From: Desulfobacteraceae bacterium UBA5616
Lineage (GTDB): Bacteria > Desulfobacterota > Desulfobacteria > Desulfobacterales > UBA5616
Reading direction: 5' to 3'
DNA length: 10,424 nt
Assembly (NCBI GenBank): GCA_002423615.1
Contig: DIKO01000050.1
Span: 1-10,424 of the forward strand
Shown: positions 1 to 6,108 of the stretch, one piece after another
Numbering within the stretch: position 1 is the stretch's first letter
Layout of the letters: each line of letters opens with the position of its first letter
Position numbers and translations under genes: made by a program
Notes under the pieces: generated by a model
The model's input: only the letters and a program-made list of their open reading frames with translations
What the model was told of the DNA's origin: nothing
The model's database searches: none

Positions 1-107
1 TTGGCGATATAATCAAAGCAGGCATTGTCGTTGCTAAACCATTCATCAAACTCTTGGAATGTTTTAGGATAATCGATGCCGGCAACGGGGTGTCTTGGCT
101 CCTCCAT
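1..107 (-). CDS. IS1595-type transposase, N-terminal fragment (runs off the left edge)
   Basis: On the minus strand an ATG at 107-105 opens a frame that stays open to base 1 and begins M-E-E-P-R-H-P-V-A-G-I-D-Y-P-K-T-F. It continues with F-D-E-W-F-S-N-D-N-A-C. The 'YPKTFQEF..WF..D.AC..Y' pattern is the characteristic opening of IS1595-family (ISXO2-like) transposases, just ahead of their zinc-ribbon segment. Only about 35 residues are visible, so the DDE-type catalytic core lies outside the window and intactness cannot be judged. A purine-rich SD is not obvious upstream of the ATG. The gene reads away from the broken lysozyme-like gene, and the sequence between them (108-188) is probably the IS terminal region. 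The family call rests on memory of this N-terminal pattern. Confidence 0.75.
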   Translation of the reverse strand, partial: MEEPRHPVAGIDYPKTFQEFDEWFSNDNACFDYIA

Positions 108-188
108 AACCGCATACTACACCATGTGGTCGGTTGAGTAAAGTGCATACCCACTTTTGGAAAAAGTTAAGCCGAAGCCATTAACAAA
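1..188 (-). mobile_element. Terminal part of an IS1595-type insertion sequence (inner boundary approximate)
   Basis: The transposase start at 107 places the upstream IS terminus to its right. The flank 108-188 has no gene. The neighbouring lysozyme-like frame loses family resemblance at about 195-205 and reaches an in-frame stop at 168-170. The IS end should therefore lie between roughly 130 and 205. The other terminus is not in the window, so the inverted repeat and target duplication cannot be checked. Confidence 0.5.
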
Positions 189-722
189 TTGGTAATGCTC
201 CCTGTGGGATATGACCTGAGGTTTAACGACGAGGAGAGTTTCCGCAAATTATGGGGGCCTCACCTGCCGCCGGATACCATCGATGAACTGGCCGGGGATA
301 TCGGCAGACCCGGAACCCGGAAGCGGGTTAAAGCGCTCAGAAGCATGGGCATTGAAATCCCCTTTAAATCAGCCTGGCCTGTTTTTATCGGCCATTCCCT
401 TCCCCGGTTCCATGACGACACCCGGGCTGTTTATCCCTCCATGGACGCTTTGCCGGATCTCTGCCGTTCGGTTCTCGTCAGCCTGGTTTTCAACCGGGGC
501 AGCAGCCTGAAAGGGTCTGCAAGAAAGGAAATGAGGGCCATCCGGGACATCCTCGACCGGGCCGCCGCTTCCGGACTCTCCAAACAGCAGCGTGCGATGA
601 TCCTGTCCGAGGTCGAGGATGAACTCATTTCCATGCAGCGGCTCTGGGGTCCCGGAACAGGGGTTTCCAGGCGGCGGCAGGACGAGGCGAATCTCTGGCG
701 GGAGGGGCTGGAAAACGGGTAG
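189..722 (+). pseudogene. Lysozyme-like peptidoglycan hydrolase, N-terminally truncated
   Basis: The visible frame gives up to 177 residues. Near its start it reads V-G-Y-D-L and then F-R-K-L-W-G-P-H-L, and at residues 97-107 V-S-L-V-F-N-R-G-S-S-L followed by KG-S-A-R-K-E-M-R-A-I. These match the middle and C-terminal parts of lysozyme/pesticin-like muramidases, in which a catalytic Glu and a 'GGxSGVTIGIGYDLG'-type segment precede the GYDL. That segment is absent here: upstream of GYDL the frame holds only a dozen unrelated residues and then a stop at 168-170. The nominal TTG at 189 has no good ribosome binding site. The IS1595-type sequence lies directly upstream, so insertion is the likely cause of the truncation. 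The protein, if made, should lack activity. The stop lies six bases before mtgA, suggesting a former peptidoglycan-related operon. An undetected frameshift is an alternative to insertion. Confidence 0.65.
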
Positions 723-728
723 GCAGTA

Positions 729-1469
729 GTGAAAACAAAAGACGTCGGTCGCACGGGATCAAAAGGGGCCATGGGCGGAAAATTCAAGCGGCGGAAACCG
801 GAAAAAAAGCTTCTCCAATGGATCGGCAAGGGGCTGGTGATAACCGTGCTGGCCGGTTTCGCCTTGACGGTGCCCTTTCGGTGGATCACCCCCCCCACGA
901 CGGCGTTCATTCTCCAGCACCGGATTTTTAAGGATACCCCGGTTCACCGGCAATGGGTCCCCCTGGACAAAATATCCCGGTCACTTCCCATTGCCGTGGT
1001 CGCTGCTGAAGATCAGAAATTCCCTTTCCATAACGGGTTTGACTTTGAAGAACTTTCCAAGGCCTTGGGGGAGAATCGAAAACACAGGCGCGGGGCCAGC
1101 ACCATTTCCCAGCAGCTCGCCAAAAATCTCTATCTCTGGCCCGGTAGAAGCCTTTTTCGTAAGGCCCTCGAGGCTTACCTCACCGTCATCATCGAATCCA
1201 CCTGGCCAAAGTACCGGATTTTAGAAGTCTATCTCAATATGGTGGAGTTCGGTCCCGGGGTCTACGGAGCCGATGCCGCCAGCCGGTTGTTTTTCCGAAA
1301 ACCGCCCGGCGGCTTAACAGCCCGGGAAGCGGCGATTCTGGCCGCAGTCCTGCCCGATCCCAAGCGATTGTCCGCCCGCCATCCCAGTTCCTATGTCCTC
1401 AGGAGGGCAGGGAAGATCCGCGCTTCGGTCAGGGCACTCGGCGGGAACAGCTACCTGCCTTTTCTGTAA
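729..1469 (+). CDS. mtgA: Monofunctional biosynthetic peptidoglycan transglycosylase MtgA
   Basis: A GT51-family glycosyltransferase of 246 residues that would polymerise lipid II into glycan strands at the outer face of the inner membrane. A basic N-terminus (residues 18-27) precedes one membrane segment (about 33-49). The GT51 motifs follow in order: A-E-D-Q-K-F-P-F-H-N-G-F-D with the general-base Glu at 94; R-G-A-S-T-I-S-Q-Q at 121-129; the second Glu at 156 in E-S-T-W-P-K; I-L-E-V-Y-L-N at 164-170; and F-G-P-G-V-Y-G-A. No transpeptidase domain follows, and the length fits the monofunctional class. The start is GTG at 729 with only a weak SD. An in-frame ATG at 771 is an alternative that would trim the N-terminus and keep the membrane segment. 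The gene probably lost its natural upstream partner and perhaps its promoter when the preceding gene was broken. Confidence 0.93.
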   Translation: MKTKDVGRTGSKGAMGGKFKRRKPEKKLLQWIGKGLVITVLAGFALTVPFRWITPPTTAFILQHRIFKDTPVHRQWVPLDKISRSLPIAVVAAEDQKFPFHNGFDFEELSKALGENRKHRRGASTISQQLAKNLYLWPGRSLFRKALEAYLTVIIESTWPKYRILEVYLNMVEFGPGVYGADAASRLFFRKPPGGLTAREAAILAAVLPDPKRLSARHPSSYVLRRAGKIRASVRALGGNSYLPFL

Positions 1470-1470
1470 T

Positions 1471-1500
1471 CCGATCCCGAAGAATCGGGACCGGCCTTTT
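1471..1500 (+). terminator. Rho-independent-like terminator after mtgA
   Basis: The arms CCG-A-TCCCGA and TCGGGA-C-CGG pair as a nine-pair stem with one mismatch (A1474/C1491) around the loop AGAA. A short T run (1497-1500) follows. The hairpin begins two bases after the mtgA stop and sits between convergent genes. It may also act for the ABM gene on the other strand, although there is no clear U-tract in that direction. Confidence 0.6.
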
Positions 1501-1514
1501 CACGCGCCGGAGAC

Positions 1515-1814
1515 TCACCGGGTCTTCATGTATCTGAAAACCTCATACTCCGTCCTGACCCCGGGGATGGCATCCATCCTGGATTGAATCTCCTGCCTTT
1601 CCCTGCTGTCCAACCAGTTTTGCCAGTCCTCCAGGGAATACCAGCTGCTGATGGTTACGATTTCCTTGGGGTTGTCGACGGGCTTTAAGTATTCGCTGGA
1701 GAGGTATCCAGGCTGTTGGGGCACAAGGCTTCGAATTTCCCGGATCAAACCGAAAAATTCCTTCTCCCGTCCTACATTGTCGCAGGTTCTTTTAATAAAA
1801 ACTTTAATAGCCAT
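1515..1814 (-). CDS. ABM-domain (antibiotic biosynthesis monooxygenase-like) protein
   Basis: A 99-residue protein with the single dimeric alpha/beta-barrel (ABM/DUF176-like) fold signature. A beta strand opens the protein (A-I-K-V-F-I-K-R), then an amphipathic helix with L-I-R-E-I-R, then Q-Q-P-G-Y-L-S-S-E-Y-L, then I-V-T-I-S-S-W-Y-S-L-E-D-W-Q-N-W. It ends with a helix and a terminal strand. The family includes small cofactor-free monooxygenases, haem-degrading enzymes and many proteins of unknown substrate, usually homodimers. No haem-ligand residue typical of IsdG-type enzymes is evident, so the substrate is unknown. The start is well supported by GAAAGGAGGGTTAAC directly before the ATG. 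It has its own promoter (1839-1865) and looks monocistronic, convergent with mtgA. Confidence 0.82.
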   Translation of the reverse strand: MAIKVFIKRTCDNVGREKEFFGLIREIRSLVPQQPGYLSSEYLKPVDNPKEIVTISSWYSLEDWQNWLDSRERQEIQSRMDAIPGVRTEYEVFRYMKTR

Positions 1815-1838
1815 GTTAACCCTCCTTTCATGGTTTCC

Positions 1839-1865
1839 ATTATAAAGGAATGTTTCAGACTACAA
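1839..1865 (-). promoter_or_regulatory. Sigma-70-like promoter of the ABM gene
   Basis: Read on the minus strand, a perfect TATAAT (-10, bases 1844-1839) is preceded by TTGTAG (bases 1865-1860) with a 15-base spacer, or a poorer TTTGTA with 16. The -10 lies 24 bases upstream of the ATG at 1814. The start of transcription would then be only ~18 bases from the ATG, with the SD in between. Confidence 0.55.
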
Positions 1866-1959
1866 AATTTTTATTCGATTTTACCCTAATTCATTTCCCT
1901 TTACAAACTATTCTCCGATATTTTCGACTTTGATTTTCCGCAAAACCATCGGCGGACTC

Positions 1960-2535
1960 TTAATTCCCCGAAATGGTGATATTGTCCACAACCCGGACAA
2001 CGCCGTCAGTGTCTCTTGCGATCTGCATAATTTTTTGTTTTATTTCCGGTTTGTCGGTAACGCCGGTCAGGGTGACCACGCCTTTGGTCACATCCACGTC
2101 GATATTCAATGACCGGACCCCGGGTTCGGCAATGAGTTTCGCCTTTATCTTGCTGCCGATTACCGTGTCGTCCACCGTTTCCCCCATGGTCATGGAGCCC
2201 ACTTCAAGGGAGTTTTCCACCTGTTTGACCTGGGAAACGCTGTTTGCGATGCTGACGGCCCGGTCAATTTCTTGCTGCGAATCAACAAGGCCGGTCAAAG
2301 TGACGATCCCGTCCACCGTATCCACATCGATTTTCCGGGACTTTACCAGAGGGTCATCGAACAGGGAGGCTTTAATTTTTGCGGTGATCGTGGCATCGTC
2401 CAGTTGTACGCCCGTGCTTCTTGGATCCGCAGCCACTTTATAACCTGCTGCAGCACCTCCGCCAACGACCGCGGGTGCGCACCCCATTGACACTGCCAGT
2501 GTCATTAAAGCGATGAGTTTCAGGATGGCTTTCAT
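1960..2535 (-). CDS. Two-BON-domain outer-membrane lipoprotein, DolP/YraP-like
   Basis: A 191-residue predicted lipoprotein. The N-terminus has a basic start, a hydrophobic core and Cys19 (V-S-M-G-C). The residue at -3 is Ser rather than the usual Leu, so the lipobox is atypical. After the Cys come A-A-A-G-Y-K-V-A-A-D-P-R-S and G-V-Q-L-D-D. This 'DPRS.G.Q.DD' linker is the hallmark of DolP/YraP, which supports outer-membrane integrity. Two BON domains follow (about 46-113 and 122-190), each with I-D-V-D and V-T-L-T-G strands. The ATG at 2535 was chosen over an upstream in-frame ATG at 2610 because AAAGGAGAAAACAAA precedes it and the signal peptide begins there. It appears monocistronic; no strong promoter was found. 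Confidence 0.88.
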   Translation of the reverse strand: MKAILKLIALMTLAVSMGCAPAVVGGGAAAGYKVAADPRSTGVQLDDATITAKIKASLFDDPLVKSRKIDVDTVDGIVTLTGLVDSQQEIDRAVSIANSVSQVKQVENSLEVGSMTMGETVDDTVIGSKIKAKLIAEPGVRSLNIDVDVTKGVVTLTGVTDKPEIKQKIMQIARDTDGVVRVVDNITISGN

Positions 2536-3145
2536 TTTGTTTTCTCCTTTCTTTGGAAGAACCCGGTGATTTAAGATGATTCGCGCCCCATTTACCGGAT
2601 GTGTTCTCATGATTCCCGGGGCCTGATTAATTCACGGTGAAGGATGATTCACGGGTATCTCCGGAGCCTGCTGCATCCACGGTGGTTCTGACCTCATCAG
2701 ATTCTTCAATGTACACCCGAATGTCTGTAGATGATTGATGGTTGCTGAATACCAATTATCCTGCCATAAGCAACCGCCGAATGGTATGGGCTATATCCTG
2801 TATTCGCCATTACCGTTATCCTTTAGACAAGTCCTGAACATCGCCTCATGGAACACTTTTCCTTGTTATCCCGGTATGTTGCCGCCCATGGGAATTTGAT
2901 GAACAGCCGTTTTAAGTTAAACCCGTTCAGGATTATCAGATTAATTTCCTTAAATTCGATAAATCCCCGGTAGTTTTGAAATACATGTTTCCATGTATTT
3001 TCGAATTGAGGGGACAGGGTTATGATAAAAACAATTTCAGGGATGAAGGATATTCCAAAAAACCGGTTTATACCCCAAGCGACATCGGAAGAAATTTCGG
3101 AAGCCCGATAAGACATCAGCAAAGGAAAAGGCAAAAGAGCTTTTA
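2536..3145. other. 610-base intergenic region between the lipoprotein gene and the histidine kinase
   Basis: I find no convincing gene here. It holds an 11-base palindromic site TTCACGGTGAA (2631-2641) and a strong inverted repeat (2979-3000). A possible -10 TATGAT lies at 3021-3026. It also holds the sequence AAAACCGGTTTATACC (3059-3074), which resembles a site upstream of the oxidoreductase gene at the right end. Two short frames have somewhat protein-like composition: 2755-2627 on the minus strand (about 42 codons from a TTG, ending S-S-F-T-V-N) and 3022-3111 on the plus strand (29 codons, with GAGGGG eight bases before the ATG). Neither is recognisable. A 103-codon minus-strand frame (3134-2823) starts with TTG, lacks an SD and is probably chance. 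Confidence 0.5.
2979..3000. promoter_or_regulatory. Perfect 9-bp inverted repeat, probable operator or activator site
   Basis: AAATACATG and CATGTATTT are exact reverse complements separated by TTTC, giving a 22-bp dyad. The spacing and half-site length resemble those of dimeric helix-turn-helix regulators. A TATGAT at 3021-3026 could be a -10 for the kinase gene; with a start of transcription near 3033 the dyad centre would fall near -43, where class II activators bind. As RNA it could also form a hairpin, but no U-run follows on the plus strand. Confidence 0.5.
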
Positions 3146-5086
3146 ATGAATCATGATGACAAAAAACCCTTCAAGGGAAAAATTGATTCCTCACCTCTTT
3201 TCGCATCGGTTTCCAATTCATTTGTGATCCTTGCTGCAGGCTGGACGATCCTTGTTCTTTTGTTCTTCCTGCATAACATTATCGAAATTCGAAACTCGAC
3301 CCGGGACATGGCGGTTAAGGAAGCAACGGTACATTTGAGAAAGGATCACGCCATCCGGCTCTGGGCCGCTCTCCACGGGGGCGTTTACGTCCCTTCGACC
3401 TCCATGACCCCCCCGAACCCTTACCTCGTCAATATCCCGGATCGCGATATCGTGACTCCCGGTGGAACCCCGTTGACCCTGATGAACCCGGCTTACATGG
3501 TTCGGCAGTTAATGGATTACTATGAGGATCTCTACCGCGTGAAAAGTCATATCACGAGCCTGAACTATTTCAGGCCGGAAACAGCCCCCGACGGCTGGGA
3601 GACAGCATCCCTGCGGGAATTCGAAAAAGGCGTACCGGAAATTCGGGAATTCACAAGCCTCAATGGAGAGCCCTGTCTCCGAGTCATGAAACCCATCTTG
3701 ACGGAGCAAGAATGTTTAAAATGTCATGGGCATCAGGGGTATAAAGTGGGAGATATCCGCGGCGGTGTCAGTGTTTCACTGCCGATTAAAGATTACCTCT
3801 CTGTTCAAAAATCAGAGATGCTTTGGCATTTAGGATCCTTTTCTCTGATCTGGCTGACCGGCATGGGCGTGATGGGATTCATGATTCAACGGATCAAGAG
3901 ACAGGTAGACGCCCGGGAAAGGGCGGAATATCTTCAGCGATTAACTGAAAAACAATTCAGAATCCTTGTGGACGGGCTCCCCATCGGCATATATATCGTA
4001 AAAGACGGGGTTATCGTATTCGCCAATATTAAGGCTTCCGAGATATATGGATATCCCGTGGAAGCGCTGATCGGCATGGAATCCATTCTCCTCGTGCATC
4101 CGGACGACAGGGATTATGTGGTGGAGACGCGCCAGAAAAGGCTTGGGGGTGAAGACATCCCTGAATATCAAATCAGGGGGCTTCGGAAAGACGGCGAAAT
4201 TATCTGGGTTAAGCGGAAACATACCGTCATGGATCAAGATGGAAAAAAATCCATTGTGGCGGCCATCGAGGACATAACGGCCCTTAAACAGGCGAAAACA
4301 GCCCTGGAACTGTACTCGGAAGAATTGAAACGAAGCAACCAGGAGCTTGACCGTTTCGCATCCATCGTCTCTCATGATCTCAAAGAACCCCTCAGAAAAA
4401 TTAAAATCTTCGGGGATCTCCTGCTCCAGGAAAACCGTCAGTTGTTGAAGGCCAAGGGCATTGATTATATCGAAAGAATGGGGTTGGCTGCAATCAGGAT
4501 GCAGAAACTGATCGATTCCCTGCTGAATTATTCACAGATAAGCAGGCAAAAAGATCCCTTTATGTTGATGAATATCGGTGAGCCGGTGGCGGAATCACTG
4601 AAAAACCTCGAAGTTCTAATTCTGGAAACCCGGGCGGATATCCAGGTGGATCATCTCCCCACGATTGAGGCCGATCGCCTGCAAATGATTCAACTCTTTC
4701 AAAATCTTATTTCAAACGCCTTGAAATTCCATAAAAAAAATCAGCCTCCCCGGATAAGGATTTATTCGAATGACCCCTCCGGCGAGGGTATGGACCAAAG
4801 ATTCTCTGAAATTTTTGTGGAAGACAACGGCATCGGTTTTGATGAAGTCCATGCGGATCGAATATTTGCGCCCTTTGAACGCCTTGATGAGGTAAGAGAG
4901 GGTTATGAAGGAACGGGAGTGGGACTGGCCATTTGCCGCAAGATTGTGGAATATCACGGCGGCAGCATCAGTGCCGGGAGCAGTCCCGGAAAGGGCGCCA
5001 CATTTATCATAAAACTGCCGAAAACAAGTTCCGACCAGAGAAAAAACGGTAACGGCAATGAAACAAAGACCGAACCGTCCCTTTAA
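3146..5086 (+). CDS. Membrane histidine kinase with periplasmic c-haem DUF3365 (Tll0287-like) sensor, PAS, HisKA and HATPase domains
   Basis: A 646-residue sensor kinase. A first membrane segment (about 25-44) leads into a periplasmic DUF3365/Tll0287-like domain (about 50-222), with L-H-G-G-V-Y-V, P-N-P-Y-L, M-N-P-A-Y-M, H-I-T-S-L-N and G-D-I-R-G-G-V-S-V-S. It contains one c-type haem motif, C190-L-K-C193-H194, so covalent haem attachment outside the cytoplasm is expected. A second membrane segment (about 228-246) is followed by a PAS domain (about 268-385). The HisKA H-box S-H-D-L-K-E-P-L has His410 as phospho-acceptor. The HATPase has the N-box Q-N-L-I-S-N-A-L-K-F (519-528), D-N-G-I-G-F (560-565), F-A-P-F-E-R-L and G-T-G-V-G-L-A-I (589-596). 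It should sense a redox state, a gas or a small molecule and phosphorylate a regulator, perhaps that at 5331 or 7144. The ATG has only a weak SD. Confidence 0.92.
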   Translation: MNHDDKKPFKGKIDSSPLFASVSNSFVILAAGWTILVLLFFLHNIIEIRNSTRDMAVKEATVHLRKDHAIRLWAALHGGVYVPSTSMTPPNPYLVNIPDRDIVTPGGTPLTLMNPAYMVRQLMDYYEDLYRVKSHITSLNYFRPETAPDGWETASLREFEKGVPEIREFTSLNGEPCLRVMKPILTEQECLKCHGHQGYKVGDIRGGVSVSLPIKDYLSVQKSEMLWHLGSFSLIWLTGMGVMGFMIQRIKRQVDARERAEYLQRLTEKQFRILVDGLPIGIYIVKDGVIVFANIKASEIYGYPVEALIGMESILLVHPDDRDYVVETRQKRLGGEDIPEYQIRGLRKDGEIIWVKRKHTVMDQDGKKSIVAAIEDITALKQAKTALELYSEELKRSNQELDRFASIVSHDLKEPLRKIKIFGDLLLQENRQLLKAKGIDYIERMGLAAIRMQKLIDSLLNYSQISRQKDPFMLMNIGEPVAESLKNLEVLILETRADIQVDHLPTIEADRLQMIQLFQNLISNALKFHKKNQPPRIRIYSNDPSGEGMDQRFSEIFVEDNGIGFDEVHADRIFAPFERLDEVREGYEGTGVGLAICRKIVEYHGGSISAGSSPGKGATFIIKLPKTSSDQRKNGNGNETKTEPSL

Positions 5087-5114
5087 TAACCCGTTCAAAA
5101 AGGAGGATAAAGTC

Positions 5115-5282
5115 ATGGCAAATTGTGCAGAGATGGCGGAAGGTGATCTTTTCTTATGTGACATATGCGGCCTTGAGCTTCAAGTCGTTAAAACATGTGA
5201 CTGCAGTGCCGGCGGAGAGGTCTTCTGCAGTGTTCCCCTGCAGTGCTGCGGCAAAGACATGATTAAGAAATTAAAAAAATAG
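5115..5282 (+). CDS. Small desulforedoxin-like iron-binding protein
   Basis: A 55-residue cytoplasmic protein. C15-D-I-C18-G-L and the paired C44-C45-G-K-D-M match the Fe(Cys)4 site of desulforedoxin and of the N-terminal domain of desulfoferrodoxin (CxxCG ... CCGxxM). Four more cysteines (4, 28, 30, 38) are present, and the linker between the two Cys pairs is longer than in classical desulforedoxin. A second metal site or a disulfide is therefore possible. No superoxide reductase domain follows. The start is the ATG at 5115 because AAGGAGGATAAAGTC precedes it; an in-frame ATG at 5058 would overlap the kinase and lacks an SD. The gap to the kinase stop is 28 bases, so the two are probably co-transcribed. 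The likely role is electron transfer or iron/redox handling. Confidence 0.8.
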   Translation: MANCAEMAEGDLFLCDICGLELQVVKTCDCSAGGEVFCSVPLQCCGKDMIKKLKK

Positions 5283-5330
5283 CCATTAAAAGGCAAATCT
5301 CACCAAAACCCCATTTCAGGGTGTTCCGGC

Positions 5331-5693
5331 GTGGAGAACATACGCGTTTTACTCGTAGACGATCATCCGATAATTCGGGAGGGGCTGTCCAGGATGCTCG
5401 GCCTTCATTCGGACATCCATGTGGTAGGTGAGGCGCCGGATGGGGAAAAAGCCGTTCAAATGGCCCGGAATTTAATGCCGGATGTTATTCTCATGGATAT
5501 CAATATGCCTCATATGAACGGCCTCAAGGCGACCCGGATTATCCATTCGGAATTTCCGCAAATCCGCATCATCGCCCTGTCGGTGCATGAGAAGGATGAA
5601 CTGTGGGACAGGGTCCTCGAAGCCGGGGCATCGGCATTCCGGAGTAAAATTGATGACATGGGTCTTCTTCTGGAGACGATAAGACAGAAATAA
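5331..5693 (+). CDS. Stand-alone receiver-domain response regulator
   Basis: A 120-residue protein made only of a CheY-like receiver. The acidic pair is D10-D11, the phospho-acceptor D56 lies in L-M-D-I-N-M-P, Ser84 occupies the Thr/Ser switch position (I-A-L-S) and Lys106 is the conserved lysine. The D-D-H-P-I-I-R-E-G-L start is typical of receivers of the NarL/FixJ family, but there is no C-terminal LuxR-type helix-turn-helix. The frame ends at an ordinary stop, and no HTH remnant follows in the 37 bases before the next gene. It may relay or sink phosphate from the kinase two genes upstream. The GTG at 5331 is the only sensible start: upstream codons give no alternative, and CAGGG ten bases before serves as a poor SD. 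Weak translation is possible. Confidence 0.88.
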   Translation: MENIRVLLVDDHPIIREGLSRMLGLHSDIHVVGEAPDGEKAVQMARNLMPDVILMDINMPHMNGLKATRIIHSEFPQIRIIALSVHEKDELWDRVLEAGASAFRSKIDDMGLLLETIRQK

Positions 5694-5730
5694 GGAATAT
5701 CATCTTGATTTCTAAACCCGGGAGGACGTT

Positions 5731-5964
5731 ATGAAAATGGGTGAAAGAAGTTTTCCGAAAACCATTATCGACCTTGAAAAACTGATGCGTTTAAAAACCT
5801 GTTCCGCATGTGGACATCCGTTCAACCTGGGGGACCCCGTGGTCCTGGCCTGCGGCGCCTGGGAAGGACCTCCCCGCCTGATACATGAACACGAAGCGGT
5901 ATATGATGAAATAACATCCAGTTATATTGAGCGTAAATGTTTTGAGGCCAGGAGAGGTTCATAA
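5731..5964 (+). CDS. Small CxxC/His-containing protein of unknown function
   Basis: A 77-residue protein I cannot assign. It has C24-S-A-C27-G-H-P-F, then G-D-P-V-V-L-A-C41-G-A-W-E-G, then H52-E-H54-E, then R-K-C70-F-E-A. The spacing suggests a single zinc (or iron) site built from the CxxC pair with His52/His54 and Cys41 or Cys70, as in small treble-clef or zinc-ribbon proteins. No signal peptide or membrane segment is seen, so it should be cytoplasmic. The ATG at 5731 is preceded by GGGAGGACGTT, a good SD. The gene follows the receiver by 37 bases and probably belongs to the kinase transcript. The composition looks like a conserved gene rather than a chance frame. Confidence 0.7.
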   Translation: MKMGERSFPKTIIDLEKLMRLKTCSACGHPFNLGDPVVLACGAWEGPPRLIHEHEAVYDEITSSYIERKCFEARRGS

Positions 5965-6029
5965 ACGGGGAGGATTCCTGAAGCGCGTCGATTACGGGCA
6001 TGGAACTTGCCTGACCCGGATGGCGAAGG

Positions 6030-6057
6030 TTGAATTTGCCTTTGGAATGATTAATAT
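6030..6057 (+). promoter_or_regulatory. Possible promoter of the Cys-rich repeat gene
   Basis: TTGAAT (6030-6035) and TAATAT (6052-6057) lie 16 bases apart in the 144-base gap before the Cys-rich gene. Both are partial matches to sigma-70 boxes. Transcription from about 6064 would give a 45-base leader, so the gene could be expressed separately from the kinase cluster. Confidence 0.35.
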
Positions 6058-6108
6058 ATGGATGCCATCCGGGGATTATGGCAGTTTATGAAAGAGGAGG
6101 TGATTTAC

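Noticed and set aside
431..910. 159-codon minus-strand frame opposite the lysozyme-like gene and mtgA
   Set aside because: Lies antisense to two plus-strand frames with clear family motifs; a reading-frame shadow.
2823..3134. 103-codon minus-strand frame upstream of the kinase
   Set aside because: It starts with TTG, has no SD, shows no domain, and overlaps the putative promoter and dyad of the kinase gene.
3941..4375. 144-codon minus-strand frame inside the kinase gene
   Set aside because: Antisense to the PAS/HisKA region, whose plus-strand motifs are intact.
6058..6108. N-terminal extension of the Cys-rich protein from ATG 6058
   Set aside because: No SD before 6058, it overlaps the putative -10, whereas AGGAGGTGATTTAC stands right before the ATG at 6109.
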